DNA of 64,000 nt from ENR-C20 sp942493145 (GTDB taxonomy: Bacteria > Bacillota > Clostridia > Acetivibrionales > DTU013), in NCBI GenBank assembly GCA_942493145.1, contig OW818679.1, forward strand, positions 2,790,001 through 2,854,000, given 5' to 3'. Positions 43,052 through 52,379 of the stretch are shown here, one piece after another (position 1 is the stretch's first letter; each line of letters starts with the position of its first letter). The notes under the pieces are model-generated. The model had not been told where the DNA came from. It searched no databases and saw only the letters and a list, made by a program, of their open reading frames with translations. Both the position numbers and the translations under genes were made by a program.

Positions 43052-44647
43052 TCAAGTTCTTTCCTGTTTCGGTTTCAATACAACCTTACCAGCTCTGCCG
43101 CCACGGTATTCCCCTTGTTCAAGTACTGGAATTCCATTGACAAAGACATATTCAATTCCCTCCGGACGGAAGTCTGGCACTTGAGGGTCAACCTTAACTT
43201 TTTTATAATCAAAGACAGTTATATCTGCGAAATTGCCTTCCTTCAGCGTGCCTCTTTCGGGTATGCCGAAGCGTGTCGCCGTAGCTCCCGTCATCTTGTG
43301 GATAATGTTTTCGAGCGGCATACCGTTCTCTCTTGCAATTAAGAGGAAATATGGAAACGCCTGATATGCTGAGCCGTTTTGCACACCTGCTTCCTCCACC
43401 CAGGCATCGGTCATAAAGACAGACAATTTGTCCTCCATCAGCCGTTTGACGATTTCCTTGTTGTAGTAGCCGTCGAAGTATACCCTGCCTTGTCCGTTTG
43501 AGAGTTCGACGAGTTTGATATACATATCCAGGCCTTTTTTGCCCTCATCCTTTGCGATGTCCGAAACTTTGCGACCCTCATATTTCTTCATGGTTGGGTC
43601 GTCAGAAATATATGCGATTGTTAAATTGGAGAAATCAACACCGAGTGCCTTTTTGGTAAGACCTATCATAACTTTCAATTTTAATTGATTGATTTTTTTG
43701 TGTCTTTCCTCGGGTGACATGGCCATATTCCATTCGGGTAGAACGACTGTAATGACTGATGCTCCGTAGTTAAACGGATAATTATCATATGCTATACTGC
43801 AGCCACTGTCTGCAAGTTTGTGAAATTTGTCAAGCATTGTGTCGACACACTTCCATGAGGTTTTACCGACAAAAATCAGGTGCGAATACTCTGTGCGCAC
43901 ACCGCTCTCCTTCATAATGTCAATAACTTCGTCGAGTGCAATTTCGATATGTGGTTTTGACAGAAGGGGATACCCGTTTGCAACCGCAGAACATGCGCGC
44001 GGATGCACGGTGAGGATGCCGTCGTATTCGGCAATCTTTCTGGCAAAAGCAACAAGTTCATCTCTTTTTGCATAGATTCCAGGTTCATACATAAAGCCAA
44101 ATGAACCTCCGAAAGCACCGCCGCGCATCGCCTCGTCGACGAGCTCCATTTCGCGGTCGATTTCTTCCTTTGATAGTGGTTTGGGGTCATATCCACTCAT
44201 GCTGATCCTCGTAGTTCCCTGCCCAATAAGCGGTACAATATTAACGAAGATATCTCCATGCACCCTGCTGCAAAACTCCTCAAAGCTACACGGTGATTTG
44301 GTGTGAAAAAGTCCACCCCCGACCTTTTCCTTATACTTTGTATCGGAGGCAACTCCGAAGGGCGAAAAGCCACAATTTCCGGTTACCTGCGTCGTGATTC
44401 CCTGCTCTATAAACGGGCGGAAAAACATTTCGCTGTCCTCCCGGTCACAGTAGAAATCATTGTGGGAATGTGCATCAATGAACCCCGGGGCAACCATCAG
44501 TCCAGTACAATCAATCACACGGTCGACATCGGCTGTAATATCATTGCATATCTTCGCAATACAACCACCGTCGATAAGCACATCCGCCACAAAAGGTTTC
44601 TCTCCGGTGCCATCGTATATCGTTCCATTTTTCAATAATGTGCTCAT
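43052..44647 (-). CDS. N-acyl-D-amino-acid deacylase-type amidohydrolase
   Basis: This 531-residue amidohydrolase of the D-aminoacylase/dihydroorotase superfamily hydrolyses N-acyl D-amino acids or related amides with a bound metal. The N-terminal small domain LKNGTIYDGTGEKP, the metal motif FIDAHSHND, TGNCGFSPFG, a later VHPR and the C-terminal GTLKEGNFADITVFD are all in place. The ATG at 44647 follows GGGAGG; the longer frame starts without such a site. It stands alone between the foldase gene and cotA. The substrate is inferred from the family only, though D-amino acids from peptidoglycan would fit a spore former. Confidence 0.9.
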   Translation of the reverse strand: MSTLLKNGTIYDGTGEKPFVADVLIDGGCIAKICNDITADVDRVIDCTGLMVAPGFIDAHSHNDFYCDREDSEMFFRPFIEQGITTQVTGNCGFSPFGVASDTKYKEKVGGGLFHTKSPCSFEEFCSRVHGDIFVNIVPLIGQGTTRISMSGYDPKPLSKEEIDREMELVDEAMRGGAFGGSFGFMYEPGIYAKRDELVAFARKIAEYDGILTVHPRACSAVANGYPLLSKPHIEIALDEVIDIMKESGVRTEYSHLIFVGKTSWKCVDTMLDKFHKLADSGCSIAYDNYPFNYGASVITVVLPEWNMAMSPEERHKKINQLKLKVMIGLTKKALGVDFSNLTIAYISDDPTMKKYEGRKVSDIAKDEGKKGLDMYIKLVELSNGQGRVYFDGYYNKEIVKRLMEDKLSVFMTDAWVEEAGVQNGSAYQAFPYFLLIARENGMPLENIIHKMTGATATRFGIPERGTLKEGNFADITVFDYKKVKVDPQVPDFRPEGIEYVFVNGIPVLEQGEYRGGRAGKVVLKPKQERT

Positions 44648-44939
44648 AATAATCCTCCCAAGCTGCTTTTTCCCAGAGAACAACAATTATTATATCATAT
44701 ATTATGGAAGACAAAATCCACGACATATTTAACTGACCAAAGTAGAGGGGAAGCTGATCCCAAGATTCATCAGTTTGTTAATATGGAAGCGGTTAAAAGA
44801 GGAAACAAAATTCAATTAAGTCATATAATGAACTATGAAATAGCTCGTTCATTTCTAAACAAACAGGGGCATTTCATACTCTAATAAAATTCAAAACCCA
44901 ACGGGTGTGATCTTGTACATATAAAGGGGGTTTTTATAT

Positions 44940-46535
44940 ATGGCTCCAATACTTGAAAAATATAAAGATCAGTTACCGATTCCTAGAGTTATCCACCCTG
45001 TAGAAACAAAAAAAGGCCAACCTTACTACGAATTGGAAATGACAGAATTTTACCAGAATCTTCACAGTGATATGCCTGATACAAGAGTCTGGGGATATGG
45101 AAACAGCTATCCCGGCCCGACTATTGAGGCATATAAGGATAATCCCATATATGTAAGATGGATTAACAAGCTACCAGACAAGCATTTTCTGCCCATAGAC
45201 AAAACAGTTCATGGTGCAATGGATAACCCGGAAGTACGAACTGTTGTCCATCTCCATGGACTGAACGTACAGCCTGACAGTGATGGATTTCCTGATGATT
45301 GGTTTACTCCGGGGGAATCTGCACTATATCATTACCCCAATAGGCAGCAGGCAACTACTCTATGGTACCATGATCACGCCATAGGTATTACAAGGTTGAA
45401 TGTCTTTGCTGGCTTGTCGGGTCTTTACCTTATCCGTGATAAACACGAAAAACACTTGAATCTTCCCTCAGGAGAGTATGAAATCCCATTGATCATACAG
45501 GATCGGGAATTCAACGATAACGGTTCATTATCTTATCCCGCTCCTACAATTAATGGAGTACAGCCGTCTATTGTGCCGGGGTTCTTTGGCAGTTATGCCC
45601 TTGTTAATGGAAAGGTATGGCCCTACCTCGTTGTAAAACCAAGGAAATACAGATTCCGCATATTGAACGGATCAAATTCACGTAATTATACTCTACGTTT
45701 TTCCGGAGCAGCAGGGCAGATTTTGCCGGCATGGAATCAAATAGGCAGTGACGGAGGATTCCTGGAAAGGCCTGCAAAGCTTGGCACACTATCGCTTGAA
45801 CCTGCCGAACGGGCTGATGTTATTATTGATTTTACTGGTCTGGAAAATCAAACCTACACCCTTATGAACGATTCAGTACCTCCCTTCGGTACTCCCCTTC
45901 CAGAAATCATGCAATTTAGAGTAAGCGATATTCCTGTAAATGATTACAGCTGTCTACCTCTGAAACTGAATAATATACAACCGCTTCCTGTAAAAAAGAC
46001 AAAACAAAGGAATATTGATATCATTGTCGGGCAGGATGAATATGGCAGACTGATGTTTATGCTGGAAGATAAATTGTGGACGGATCCTGTTACAATCAAA
46101 ACAGAATTGGGAAGTGTGGAGGTGTGGAACATCATCAATACCGCCGCAGCTGCTCATCCTATACATGTTCATCTGATTCAGTTCCAGGTATTAAACCGTC
46201 AGCCATATGATGTCCAGAGATATACAACAACTGGCACTCTAAAATTTATTGGCCCTGCAATCCTCCCCGATGAAAATGAAAGAGGGTGGAAAGACACAAT
46301 AACGGCGGATCCGAGGCATATAACCAGAATTATAGCACGTTTTGGGGACTTTACCGGAATATATCCCTTCCACTGCCATATTCTCGAGCATGAAGACCAT
46401 GATATGATGCGCCCGTACGAAGTATTTAGTCACAAGTGCAAATCAACTGATGAATACGATTTATTCGAATCCACTATTAATGCTTATGATGAGATGGATA
46501 TTGTTAATCTAGAAACTGAAGAAACTGAAAAGTGA
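44940..46535 (+). CDS. cotA: CotA-like spore coat multicopper oxidase
   Basis: This 531-residue multicopper oxidase of the CotA/bilirubin-oxidase type oxidises phenolics, bilirubin or metals and reduces oxygen to water. All four copper motifs are present: VHLHG, YHDHAIG, HPIHVHL and HCHILEHEDHDMMRP. No signal peptide is seen, as in CotA of Bacillus, which is placed in the spore outer coat from the mother cell. AAAGGGGG precedes the ATG. CATATAATG (44822-44830) upstream resembles a sigma-E/K -10. A terminator follows. Finding an oxygen-using enzyme in a probable anaerobe fits a spore-coat role. Confidence 0.95.
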   Translation: MAPILEKYKDQLPIPRVIHPVETKKGQPYYELEMTEFYQNLHSDMPDTRVWGYGNSYPGPTIEAYKDNPIYVRWINKLPDKHFLPIDKTVHGAMDNPEVRTVVHLHGLNVQPDSDGFPDDWFTPGESALYHYPNRQQATTLWYHDHAIGITRLNVFAGLSGLYLIRDKHEKHLNLPSGEYEIPLIIQDREFNDNGSLSYPAPTINGVQPSIVPGFFGSYALVNGKVWPYLVVKPRKYRFRILNGSNSRNYTLRFSGAAGQILPAWNQIGSDGGFLERPAKLGTLSLEPAERADVIIDFTGLENQTYTLMNDSVPPFGTPLPEIMQFRVSDIPVNDYSCLPLKLNNIQPLPVKKTKQRNIDIIVGQDEYGRLMFMLEDKLWTDPVTIKTELGSVEVWNIINTAAAAHPIHVHLIQFQVLNRQPYDVQRYTTTGTLKFIGPAILPDENERGWKDTITADPRHITRIIARFGDFTGIYPFHCHILEHEDHDMMRPYEVFSHKCKSTDEYDLFESTINAYDEMDIVNLETEETEK

Positions 46536-46571
46536 CTGACCCCGAATTCCGACATCAGAATATATGAAAAT

Positions 46572-46610
46572 GAACGGCGTTATAGGAGAGACTATAATAC
46601 CGTTCTTTAT
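46572..46610 (+). terminator. Terminator after cotA
   Basis: GAACGGCGTTATAG and CTATAATACCGTTC form a 14-bp stem with one mismatch and loop GAGAGA, followed by TTTAT, about 36 bases after the cotA stop. Confidence 0.82.
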
Positions 46611-46660
46611 CATATAACCACAATTACTGAACAATATTTAAAATATCCGATTAACTTGCA

Positions 46661-46864
46661 TCAATACTTACTGATTTTATAGCCTTTATAACCGGATTGT
46701 TTCCAGGAAAGTATGCTTAAGACCATTATGGTTAACAAAATCCCAATTATAGATACATGTACACTAAAATCAGCTACTTTCTTTATAAAAATGGCATATA
46801 GGTTATAGCCGATTCCGATTATATGAAAAGTTAAAATTGATTTCTTAATGGCATTAAGCCTCAT
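46661..46864 (-). CDS. Small two-helix membrane protein
   Basis: This 67-residue protein has two hydrophobic segments (about residues 9-26 and 35-52) and a basic tail ending KGYKISKY. The ATG at 46864 follows AGAGGTG by seven bases, which supports coding. No family is recognised. It is a single gene on the minus strand, convergent with cotA and downstream of the phosphoesterase gene. Confidence 0.6.
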   Translation of the reverse strand: MRLNAIKKSILTFHIIGIGYNLYAIFIKKVADFSVHVSIIGILLTIMVLSILSWKQSGYKGYKISKY

Positions 46865-46930
46865 TTTGCAACACCTCTAAGGAATTATCATATTAATATG
46901 CCCACTTTAACAGGTTTAATACGAACTCAT

Positions 46931-47410
46931 TCAGACACTGACCAGTTCAGGCCGCAAGCCATCCTTAGTGATGCTGATAATGGCATAGGAGCCAAAATGT
47001 GAGCCCCTTGGGTGGCTTGTGCTGCCCGGGTTCAACAGAATAATGCCGTTATATGTATCAATGCAGGGCGAATGCGTGTGCCCTGTCAATACAATATCGG
47101 CACCAATATCAGATGCTCTCTGAAGCAGTTTTTTATACGTATGCTTAACCGAATAGAGATGCCCATGGGTTATAAAAAATCTATAGCCCTGCAGTTCTAT
47201 GAGCTTTTCTGTGAACACGCCTTCTGCAGCATAGTCGCAGTTACCTGAGACGTATTCCATCGGGATATCGGGGAACAACGAAGATAACCTGACGGCATCC
47301 CTGTAATGGTCACCCAGGTGGATAACCATGTCGATGCCGGCATTAGACCTTATGGCATATTCAGCTTCCCCAATCGTACCATGGGTATCACTGAGAACAA
47401 TAATATTCAT
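46931..47410 (-). CDS. YfcE/MJ0936-type metallophosphoesterase
   Basis: This 159-residue calcineurin-like phosphodiesterase has the full metal-binding motif set: LSDTHG, HLGDHYRD, SGNCDY, THGH and GHTHSP, then NPGST. Members hydrolyse small phosphodiesters or cyclic nucleotides with manganese. GGGGG precedes the start. It follows rph and rdgB on the same strand, a conserved order in Firmicutes, so the three genes likely form an operon in nucleotide/RNA housekeeping. Confidence 0.94.
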   Translation of the reverse strand: MNIIVLSDTHGTIGEAEYAIRSNAGIDMVIHLGDHYRDAVRLSSLFPDIPMEYVSGNCDYAAEGVFTEKLIELQGYRFFITHGHLYSVKHTYKKLLQRASDIGADIVLTGHTHSPCIDTYNGIILLNPGSTSHPRGSHFGSYAIISITKDGLRPELVSV

Positions 47411-47466
47411 CCAAACCCCCGAATATTGATACAGCCTTCCAGCATCATTCTTACTTCATTCTTACT

Positions 47467-48057
47467 TCATTCATTCTTCAGCTTTTCTGCCATCAGGGCA
47501 AGTGCCCTTCCCCTGTGGCTTATGCTGTTCTTTTTTATCGGTTCCATCTCAGCCACAGTCATGTCATATTCAGGAATATAAAAAAGCGGATCATATCCGA
47601 AGCCATTTGCACCCCTGGGCTCTGTCCATATCAAGCCCTCACACTGCCCTCTGACTGTAAAATCACTTCCATCAGGGTAAACCACTGCAACAGCGCATAC
47701 AAACCTTGCAGTTCGCTGCTCCATCGGAACCCCGTCCAGAAGTCCCAGCAGCTTTTTGTTCTTGTCTGCATCGCTGGCGCCTTCTCCCGCAAACCTTGAA
47801 GAGTAAATGCCCGGAGCCCCGTCCAGATAATCGACCACCAGCCCCGAGTCGTCTGCCATGACCATTTCACCGGTCGCTTCCCATATGGTCCTGGATTTTA
47901 TCATCGCATTTTCTTCAAAGGTCGTCCCGTTTTCTTCTATATCCATTGAAAATCCGGCCTCGTCCATTGATATTACTTCATATGGAAGGCCGGCAAGTAT
48001 CTCTCTGATTTCTTTCAGCTTGCCCTTGTTCAAGGTAGCTACGATAAGCTTTTTCAT
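47467..48057 (-). CDS. rdgB: XTP/dITP pyrophosphatase (RdgB/HAM1)
   Basis: This house-cleaning enzyme removes non-canonical purine triphosphates such as dITP and XTP. The 196-residue protein shows VATLNKGKLKEI at the N-terminus, ENAMIKSRT, the metal/substrate segment MADDSGLVVDYLDGAPGIYS and GANGFGYDPLF with the C-terminal SHRGRAL. It overlaps rph by four bases (ATGA type), so it is translationally coupled. The 3' end contains a short TTCATTCTTACTTCATT duplication in the downstream spacer. Confidence 0.96.
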   Translation of the reverse strand: MKKLIVATLNKGKLKEIREILAGLPYEVISMDEAGFSMDIEENGTTFEENAMIKSRTIWEATGEMVMADDSGLVVDYLDGAPGIYSSRFAGEGASDADKNKKLLGLLDGVPMEQRTARFVCAVAVVYPDGSDFTVRGQCEGLIWTEPRGANGFGYDPLFYIPEYDMTVAEMEPIKKNSISHRGRALALMAEKLKNE

Positions 48058-48812
48058 TTACCCCGGGCACCTACCAGCCCCGCAAGCTCACCAAGGGACT
48101 CCTTCTGCAATGATATGAGCTTTTCTATCCCATCACCCGCAAGCTCCATAAGCTTATCCAGCTGCTTTCTGGTATAAGGTGCTTTTTCTCCTGTCGCCTG
48201 GAGTTCAACGAAATTCCCGTCGCCAGTCATGACCACGTTCATATCGACTATAGCATTTGAATCCTCATCATATTTCAGGTCGAGCATCTCAATGTCATCT
48301 ACCAGGCCTACACTGACCGCAGCAAGATATTGGGTAACCGGCATCTTATCGATTAATCCGTTTTTAAGCAGATATGCACAAGCATCGACAAGCGCGACAA
48401 AAGAACCTGTGATTGATGCTGTCCTTGTTCCGCCATCGGCCTGGATAACATCACAGTCGATGATTATCTGCCTCTCGCCAAGTATGCTGAAATCGACCAC
48501 CGATCTCAAAGACCTTCCTATGAGCCTCTGAATCTCCTGGCTTCTGCCATTCAGCTTAAGCTTGCTGATATCCCTGGTATTTCTGGTTTTAGTTGCCCTC
48601 GGTAGCATGGAATACTCTGCTGTGACCCAGCCTTCACCGGAATTCTTTTTAAAAGGCGGTACGGATTCTTCAATTGATGCCGTACAAATCACCTTTGTCT
48701 CTCCCATTTCTATCAATACCGAGCCCTCTGCCTGTTTTATATAGTTGCGACGTATTGTGACAGGCCTTAACTCCGAGTATCTCCTATTATCTGTTCTCAA
48801 TTTATCAGCCAA
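48054..48812 (-). CDS. rph: Ribonuclease PH
   Basis: RNase PH trims tRNA 3' ends using phosphate. The 252-residue protein has RTDNRRYSELRPV at the N-terminus, GWVTAEYSMLPRAT, the conserved NGRSQEIQRLIGRSLRSVVD and IIDCDVIQADGGTRTASI with active-site residues. The start is a TTG at 48812 with AAGGA upstream; no nearby ATG is as well placed. It heads the rph-rdgB-yfcE group. Confidence 0.96.
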   Translation of the reverse strand: MADKLRTDNRRYSELRPVTIRRNYIKQAEGSVLIEMGETKVICTASIEESVPPFKKNSGEGWVTAEYSMLPRATKTRNTRDISKLKLNGRSQEIQRLIGRSLRSVVDFSILGERQIIIDCDVIQADGGTRTASITGSFVALVDACAYLLKNGLIDKMPVTQYLAAVSVGLVDDIEMLDLKYDEDSNAIVDMNVVMTGDGNFVELQATGEKAPYTRKQLDKLMELAGDGIEKLISLQKESLGELAGLVGARGK

Positions 48813-48935
48813 TTCAGATCCATCCTTAATATGTATTTTATTAACTGTATTATAACATCCTCAAAAGATTTGCTCAATGAGACAAGCCACTTCTTTAATG
48901 ACACTTCACTCCAACCGCATCATCTGTCGAGGACA

Positions 48936-50231
48936 TCATTTATCAAGGACATCATTTATATAAAGCGGCATAGTCAGCCCCCTCGAAACATCCGTTCCTT
49001 CAGGCAGCACAACAGCTTTCCCATCGATTAGTATTTTTACCCTTTCAATATCCCAATCCTGCTTCAAGGTAAAAAGAAGCTGTTGGATAATGCCATCCTC
49101 TCTTGAGCTGCCTCCATAATTGATGAAATTCTCATCAAGATTCAGCGTCAGTATACCATCTTCGTTATTGCAATCCAAAAGCGCCGTTCCTTCAGGTATT
49201 TCTGAGTATATCTCACCTCCAGGATCGGTTTTAAGAAGGAACTGCATCATAGCTGCAGGAGCCATCTCACCACCAACGATATCATCCGTCATTATTGAAA
49301 CCGGCAGCAGGTAAGTAAAGCCTTCGTTAGCCTTCTTGAAAAAGTAGATATCAACTTTATTGGCTCCGGTCCTGATGCCTGAACCTTCCATTTTATCCTG
49401 GCCATCCGGATTTATAAATATGTCTTTTCTCTCCAGCACTCCTGAAATATCTGTGCCATATTTAAGCGTTTCCTTTTCATAACCATTTATGAGGATCTTG
49501 ACGCCTGCAATGGACTCAAATTCAGTCAAGGTATATACTAGAGATGTGATTGCATTCCTCTCTGAATGTTCGCTGTCAAAGTCGGAGAATTTCGCATTGA
49601 AGTCTGCAAGTATTACGTCATCTACGATATTTATCCCTAAAAGTTCGGTTCCTTCAGGAAGCACAGGATAAAGCCCAAAATATAGCAGTTCATCACATGT
49701 CTTTGTACTGGGCACAAGGCTGTTTATCGCCATCCTTGCTATCCCCTGCTGCTTTTCGACCCATTTGACAACGGGTATCAAACATCCGTCAGAGTCCTGA
49801 TAATAAAGGGTCATAGGCATTTTTTCATTTGACTCTTCTATTTGGCTGGCCATAACCGCTGAACCCGAAGAATCTGATGCCATATCCGACTCCGACATGT
49901 ATATGGATGAGGCATTGCCATTTGCTGACTCTGACGGCGGATTGGCCGTAGTCATGGGATTTATTACAACAGCTGAAGTCGTTGTGGAATCTGTCTCAGT
50001 TGCATTACCTGCCTCCGTTGAGGCACCTGGTTCCATAGACGCGACAGGGTCAATGACAGAATCATTGTCAGTGTCAGTATCCGTTACAGCGTCAGCGTCA
50101 ACGTAAGTGTCAGTTGTTGAAGTCAGCTCTTCGCTTGCCGGCAGTCCGGAATCTTCATTTAAAAGCGGTAGCTCGCAACCGGCCAGAAACAGAAAAACTA
50201 TAGTCAGTAATATACATAAAATCCTTCTCAT
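48936..50231 (-). CDS. GerMN-domain lipoprotein
   Basis: This 431-residue lipoprotein has a lipobox at FLAGC and an Asp/Thr/Ser-rich linker of imperfect repeats (about residues 35-125). Two GerMN (sporulation/germination) domains follow, each ending in a helix-rich EFESIAGVKILINGYE or DIERVKILIDGKAV turn. GerMN domains occur in GerM and related spore-forming or envelope proteins. The ATG at 50231 follows AGGAGG; the longer frame is not used. A 15-bp palindrome AACATTCAGAATGTT (50272-50286) lies just upstream. It is next to the AMIN amidase gene on the same strand. Confidence 0.9.
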   Translation of the reverse strand: MRRILCILLTIVFLFLAGCELPLLNEDSGLPASEELTSTTDTYVDADAVTDTDTDNDSVIDPVASMEPGASTEAGNATETDSTTTSAVVINPMTTANPPSESANGNASSIYMSESDMASDSSGSAVMASQIEESNEKMPMTLYYQDSDGCLIPVVKWVEKQQGIARMAINSLVPSTKTCDELLYFGLYPVLPEGTELLGINIVDDVILADFNAKFSDFDSEHSERNAITSLVYTLTEFESIAGVKILINGYEKETLKYGTDISGVLERKDIFINPDGQDKMEGSGIRTGANKVDIYFFKKANEGFTYLLPVSIMTDDIVGGEMAPAAMMQFLLKTDPGGEIYSEIPEGTALLDCNNEDGILTLNLDENFINYGGSSREDGIIQQLLFTLKQDWDIERVKILIDGKAVVLPEGTDVSRGLTMPLYINDVLDK

Positions 50232-50271
50232 GTTATCCTCCTGAATAAATACATATAATGTAATTATGGAC

Positions 50272-50286
50272 AACATTCAGAATGTT
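50272..50286. promoter_or_regulatory. Perfect 15-bp palindrome upstream of the GerMN gene
   Basis: AACATTC-A-GAATGTT is a perfect dyad 41 bases before the start codon. It adjoins a weak minus-strand -35 candidate (TTGTCC). It could be an operator; the binding protein is unknown. Confidence 0.45.
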
Positions 50287-50324
50287 ATATATTTCCCGCT
50301 ACAGTCCTGATTCTGCAATATTAC

Positions 50325-52253
50325 CTATTTTACGCTTTTAAGAGACTCAATGACAGCTTCGGATAAAGCCTGGGCTGCTTTTTGCCTGAAGCTTTCCTTT
50401 TGCAGGTTGGCTCTGTCGGTTGCATTGGTTATATAAGCGATTTCCGCTATCGTTGACGGCATGGTTGTTGCTTTAAGTATGACAAGGTTTGGTCTCTCGA
50501 TCGTTTTCCTGTTAACTGTGCCCAGCTTCCCCAGAAGCTTCTTTTGAATTATGTCGGCAAACGCACTTCCATTAAATGACTTTGTGCTCCTGGACGGATA
50601 GTACAGGGTCATTGTACCGCTGTAACTCTTATCGTCCATGGCGTTATTATGGATACTCAGTAAAAGCTTTGCGCCAAGTTCATTCGCAATGTAAGCTCTT
50701 TCATAATTGTTTATGTGGCTGTCATCATCCCTCATCATATATGTCGTTACCTTGCTTTTTAGAAGGAGTGTGTTTAGTTTTTGCGCAATATCCAGGTTGA
50801 GCTCCTTTTCAACGACATCCTTGTAAATGGCTCCCGGCATACGCCCGCCATGGCCTGCATCTATCACTGCTATCTTCTCGGATTTTGACGCAGGCTTTAT
50901 CAGTGTGATGTTAGTATCGTCTGTCTCTTCCCTTGTGAATACGAGATATGTGAATTTCTTTACAGCTGTAAAAACCAGGCTGGTAGTTTTCTTATTTGTA
51001 TCCGTCTTGATTTCGATTGATTTCAGATAATCATCATTTATTGTGAATTCCCCTGTCCCCAAATTCGCCTGGTTGCTTGGGAAGGTCACAGTATATTTCT
51101 TTCCGGTGATATCATATTTCCCGGTATAAAGCTTCTTTAAAAACTCATCGCCTGATGTCAGTACTGCTCCGTCAAGATTCAGATAGACCCTGTCACCATT
51201 ATTGTGGTACTCTATGTTTTTATATTTGGGTGCTTCAACTTTAATGACCAGTTTTCCCTTTTTCTCGCTGACCGTATATTGTGCCTGGCATGTCAGGTCA
51301 AGAACCACCCTTGCTGTGGTCGTCGAGTACCTTGAATACCTGACGGCTGAAACCATTGCACCATTTGCGGTGATCTTGCCCGTTTTGCCTGAATACTTGG
51401 CATTTGGTATGTCTATAACCAGCCGGTCAGGGCCTGTCATCCTCAATACAGTATATTTGCTGTAGCTGCTTATGTTTATTGATATTTCATCGCTGGTTGT
51501 TGAAGGCGTGTACTGGACTGTGAAATTCTTATGTATGGTCAGCTTTTGTGCCACTGCAGCTGCACTTTTGCCAGCGGCTGCACTTGAGCCGGCAGATGCG
51601 GCAGATCCTGAGCTTGTGCCGGTACCTGATCCAGTGCCGGAATCTGATCCTGATCCTGTTCCTGTTCCTGTGCCTGTTCCTGACCCGGTGCCGGAAGATA
51701 TATCTTCATCCGTGCCGGTTGCCATACCCGCACCCGTGCCTGTGCCTGTGCCTGTGCCTGCGCTTGTACCAGCGTCCTTGCCGGTATCAGTGCCAGTTCC
51801 TGTGTTTGCTCCTGAAACAGCTTCCTTTGCTGATTGATCAGGCATCTCACCGATATATATCCTTAATCCGCTTTCAGTCTTATCAACACCGAACTCGGTT
51901 TCACTGTTTATATCAAGTACGACCCTTGCCGTGTATGTATCAAACTGCGCATATCTCACACTCTTCACAATTTTGCCGCCTGCCGTTATAAGCTGTTGTT
52001 TGCCCGGTGCAGCAGCGTTGAATATGTCAATGACTATCCTGCCTGGATTTGTAAGGCTCATGATACTGTAATCGACATAATTCTTAACGGTGATATCAAT
52101 AATCTCACCTTTCGAATCATTTGTATATTTTACATCATTGAGAAGGCCGGTGGCTGTTTTTGTGCCCGACCTTGAAGTCGCAGCATACGTAGTATCAGCC
52201 ACAGACATAACAAGCATCATGGATATGAGAATTACTGAAATGGATCTTTTCAT
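50325..52253 (-). CDS. N-acetylmuramoyl-L-alanine amidase with two AMIN domains
   Basis: This 642-residue exported enzyme cuts the bond between N-acetylmuramic acid and L-alanine in peptidoglycan. A signal peptide (cleavage near TTYAA) is followed by an AMIN domain (about 40-135), a Gly/Thr/Ser repeat linker (140-235), a second AMIN domain (240-340) and a beta-rich spacer. A C-terminal Amidase_3 domain (about 462-640) carries the zinc ligands in DAGHGG, the Glu in EKELNLD, LLSIHNNA and the catalytic Glu in STIAEIAYI. The linker is a GT-rich minisatellite at DNA level (51590-51800). GAGGTG precedes the ATG. Confidence 0.94.
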   Translation of the reverse strand: MKRSISVILISMMLVMSVADTTYAATSRSGTKTATGLLNDVKYTNDSKGEIIDITVKNYVDYSIMSLTNPGRIVIDIFNAAAPGKQQLITAGGKIVKSVRYAQFDTYTARVVLDINSETEFGVDKTESGLRIYIGEMPDQSAKEAVSGANTGTGTDTGKDAGTSAGTGTGTGTGAGMATGTDEDISSGTGSGTGTGTGTGSGSDSGTGSGTGTSSGSAASAGSSAAAGKSAAAVAQKLTIHKNFTVQYTPSTTSDEISINISSYSKYTVLRMTGPDRLVIDIPNAKYSGKTGKITANGAMVSAVRYSRYSTTTARVVLDLTCQAQYTVSEKKGKLVIKVEAPKYKNIEYHNNGDRVYLNLDGAVLTSGDEFLKKLYTGKYDITGKKYTVTFPSNQANLGTGEFTINDDYLKSIEIKTDTNKKTTSLVFTAVKKFTYLVFTREETDDTNITLIKPASKSEKIAVIDAGHGGRMPGAIYKDVVEKELNLDIAQKLNTLLLKSKVTTYMMRDDDSHINNYERAYIANELGAKLLLSIHNNAMDDKSYSGTMTLYYPSRSTKSFNGSAFADIIQKKLLGKLGTVNRKTIERPNLVILKATTMPSTIAEIAYITNATDRANLQKESFRQKAAQALSEAVIESLKSVK

Positions 52254-52282
52254 AAGGGCACCTCAACAAATTTCCTCTTGTG

Positions 52283-52329
52283 TATTACCTTCCAAATATG
52301 TTATTACGTTCTAATTGTATATTACCTTC
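52283..52329 (-). promoter_or_regulatory. Three direct GAAGGTAATA repeats upstream of the amidase gene
   Basis: On the minus strand GAAGGTAATA, GAACGTAATA and GAAGGTAATA begin at forward positions 52329, 52311 and 52292, spaced 18 and 19 bases. They lie 30-75 bases before the start codon and could bind a response regulator or another repeat-recognising protein. Confidence 0.5.
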
Positions 52330-52379
52330 TACATATATTTCGACAGCATGCCCATTTTTTCCTACCATTTTAACAAACT

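Noticed and set aside
51472..51837. Pro/Val-rich open frame antisense to the amidase
   Set aside because: It is the complementary strand of the Gly/Thr linker minisatellite; low-complexity shadow without a start signal.
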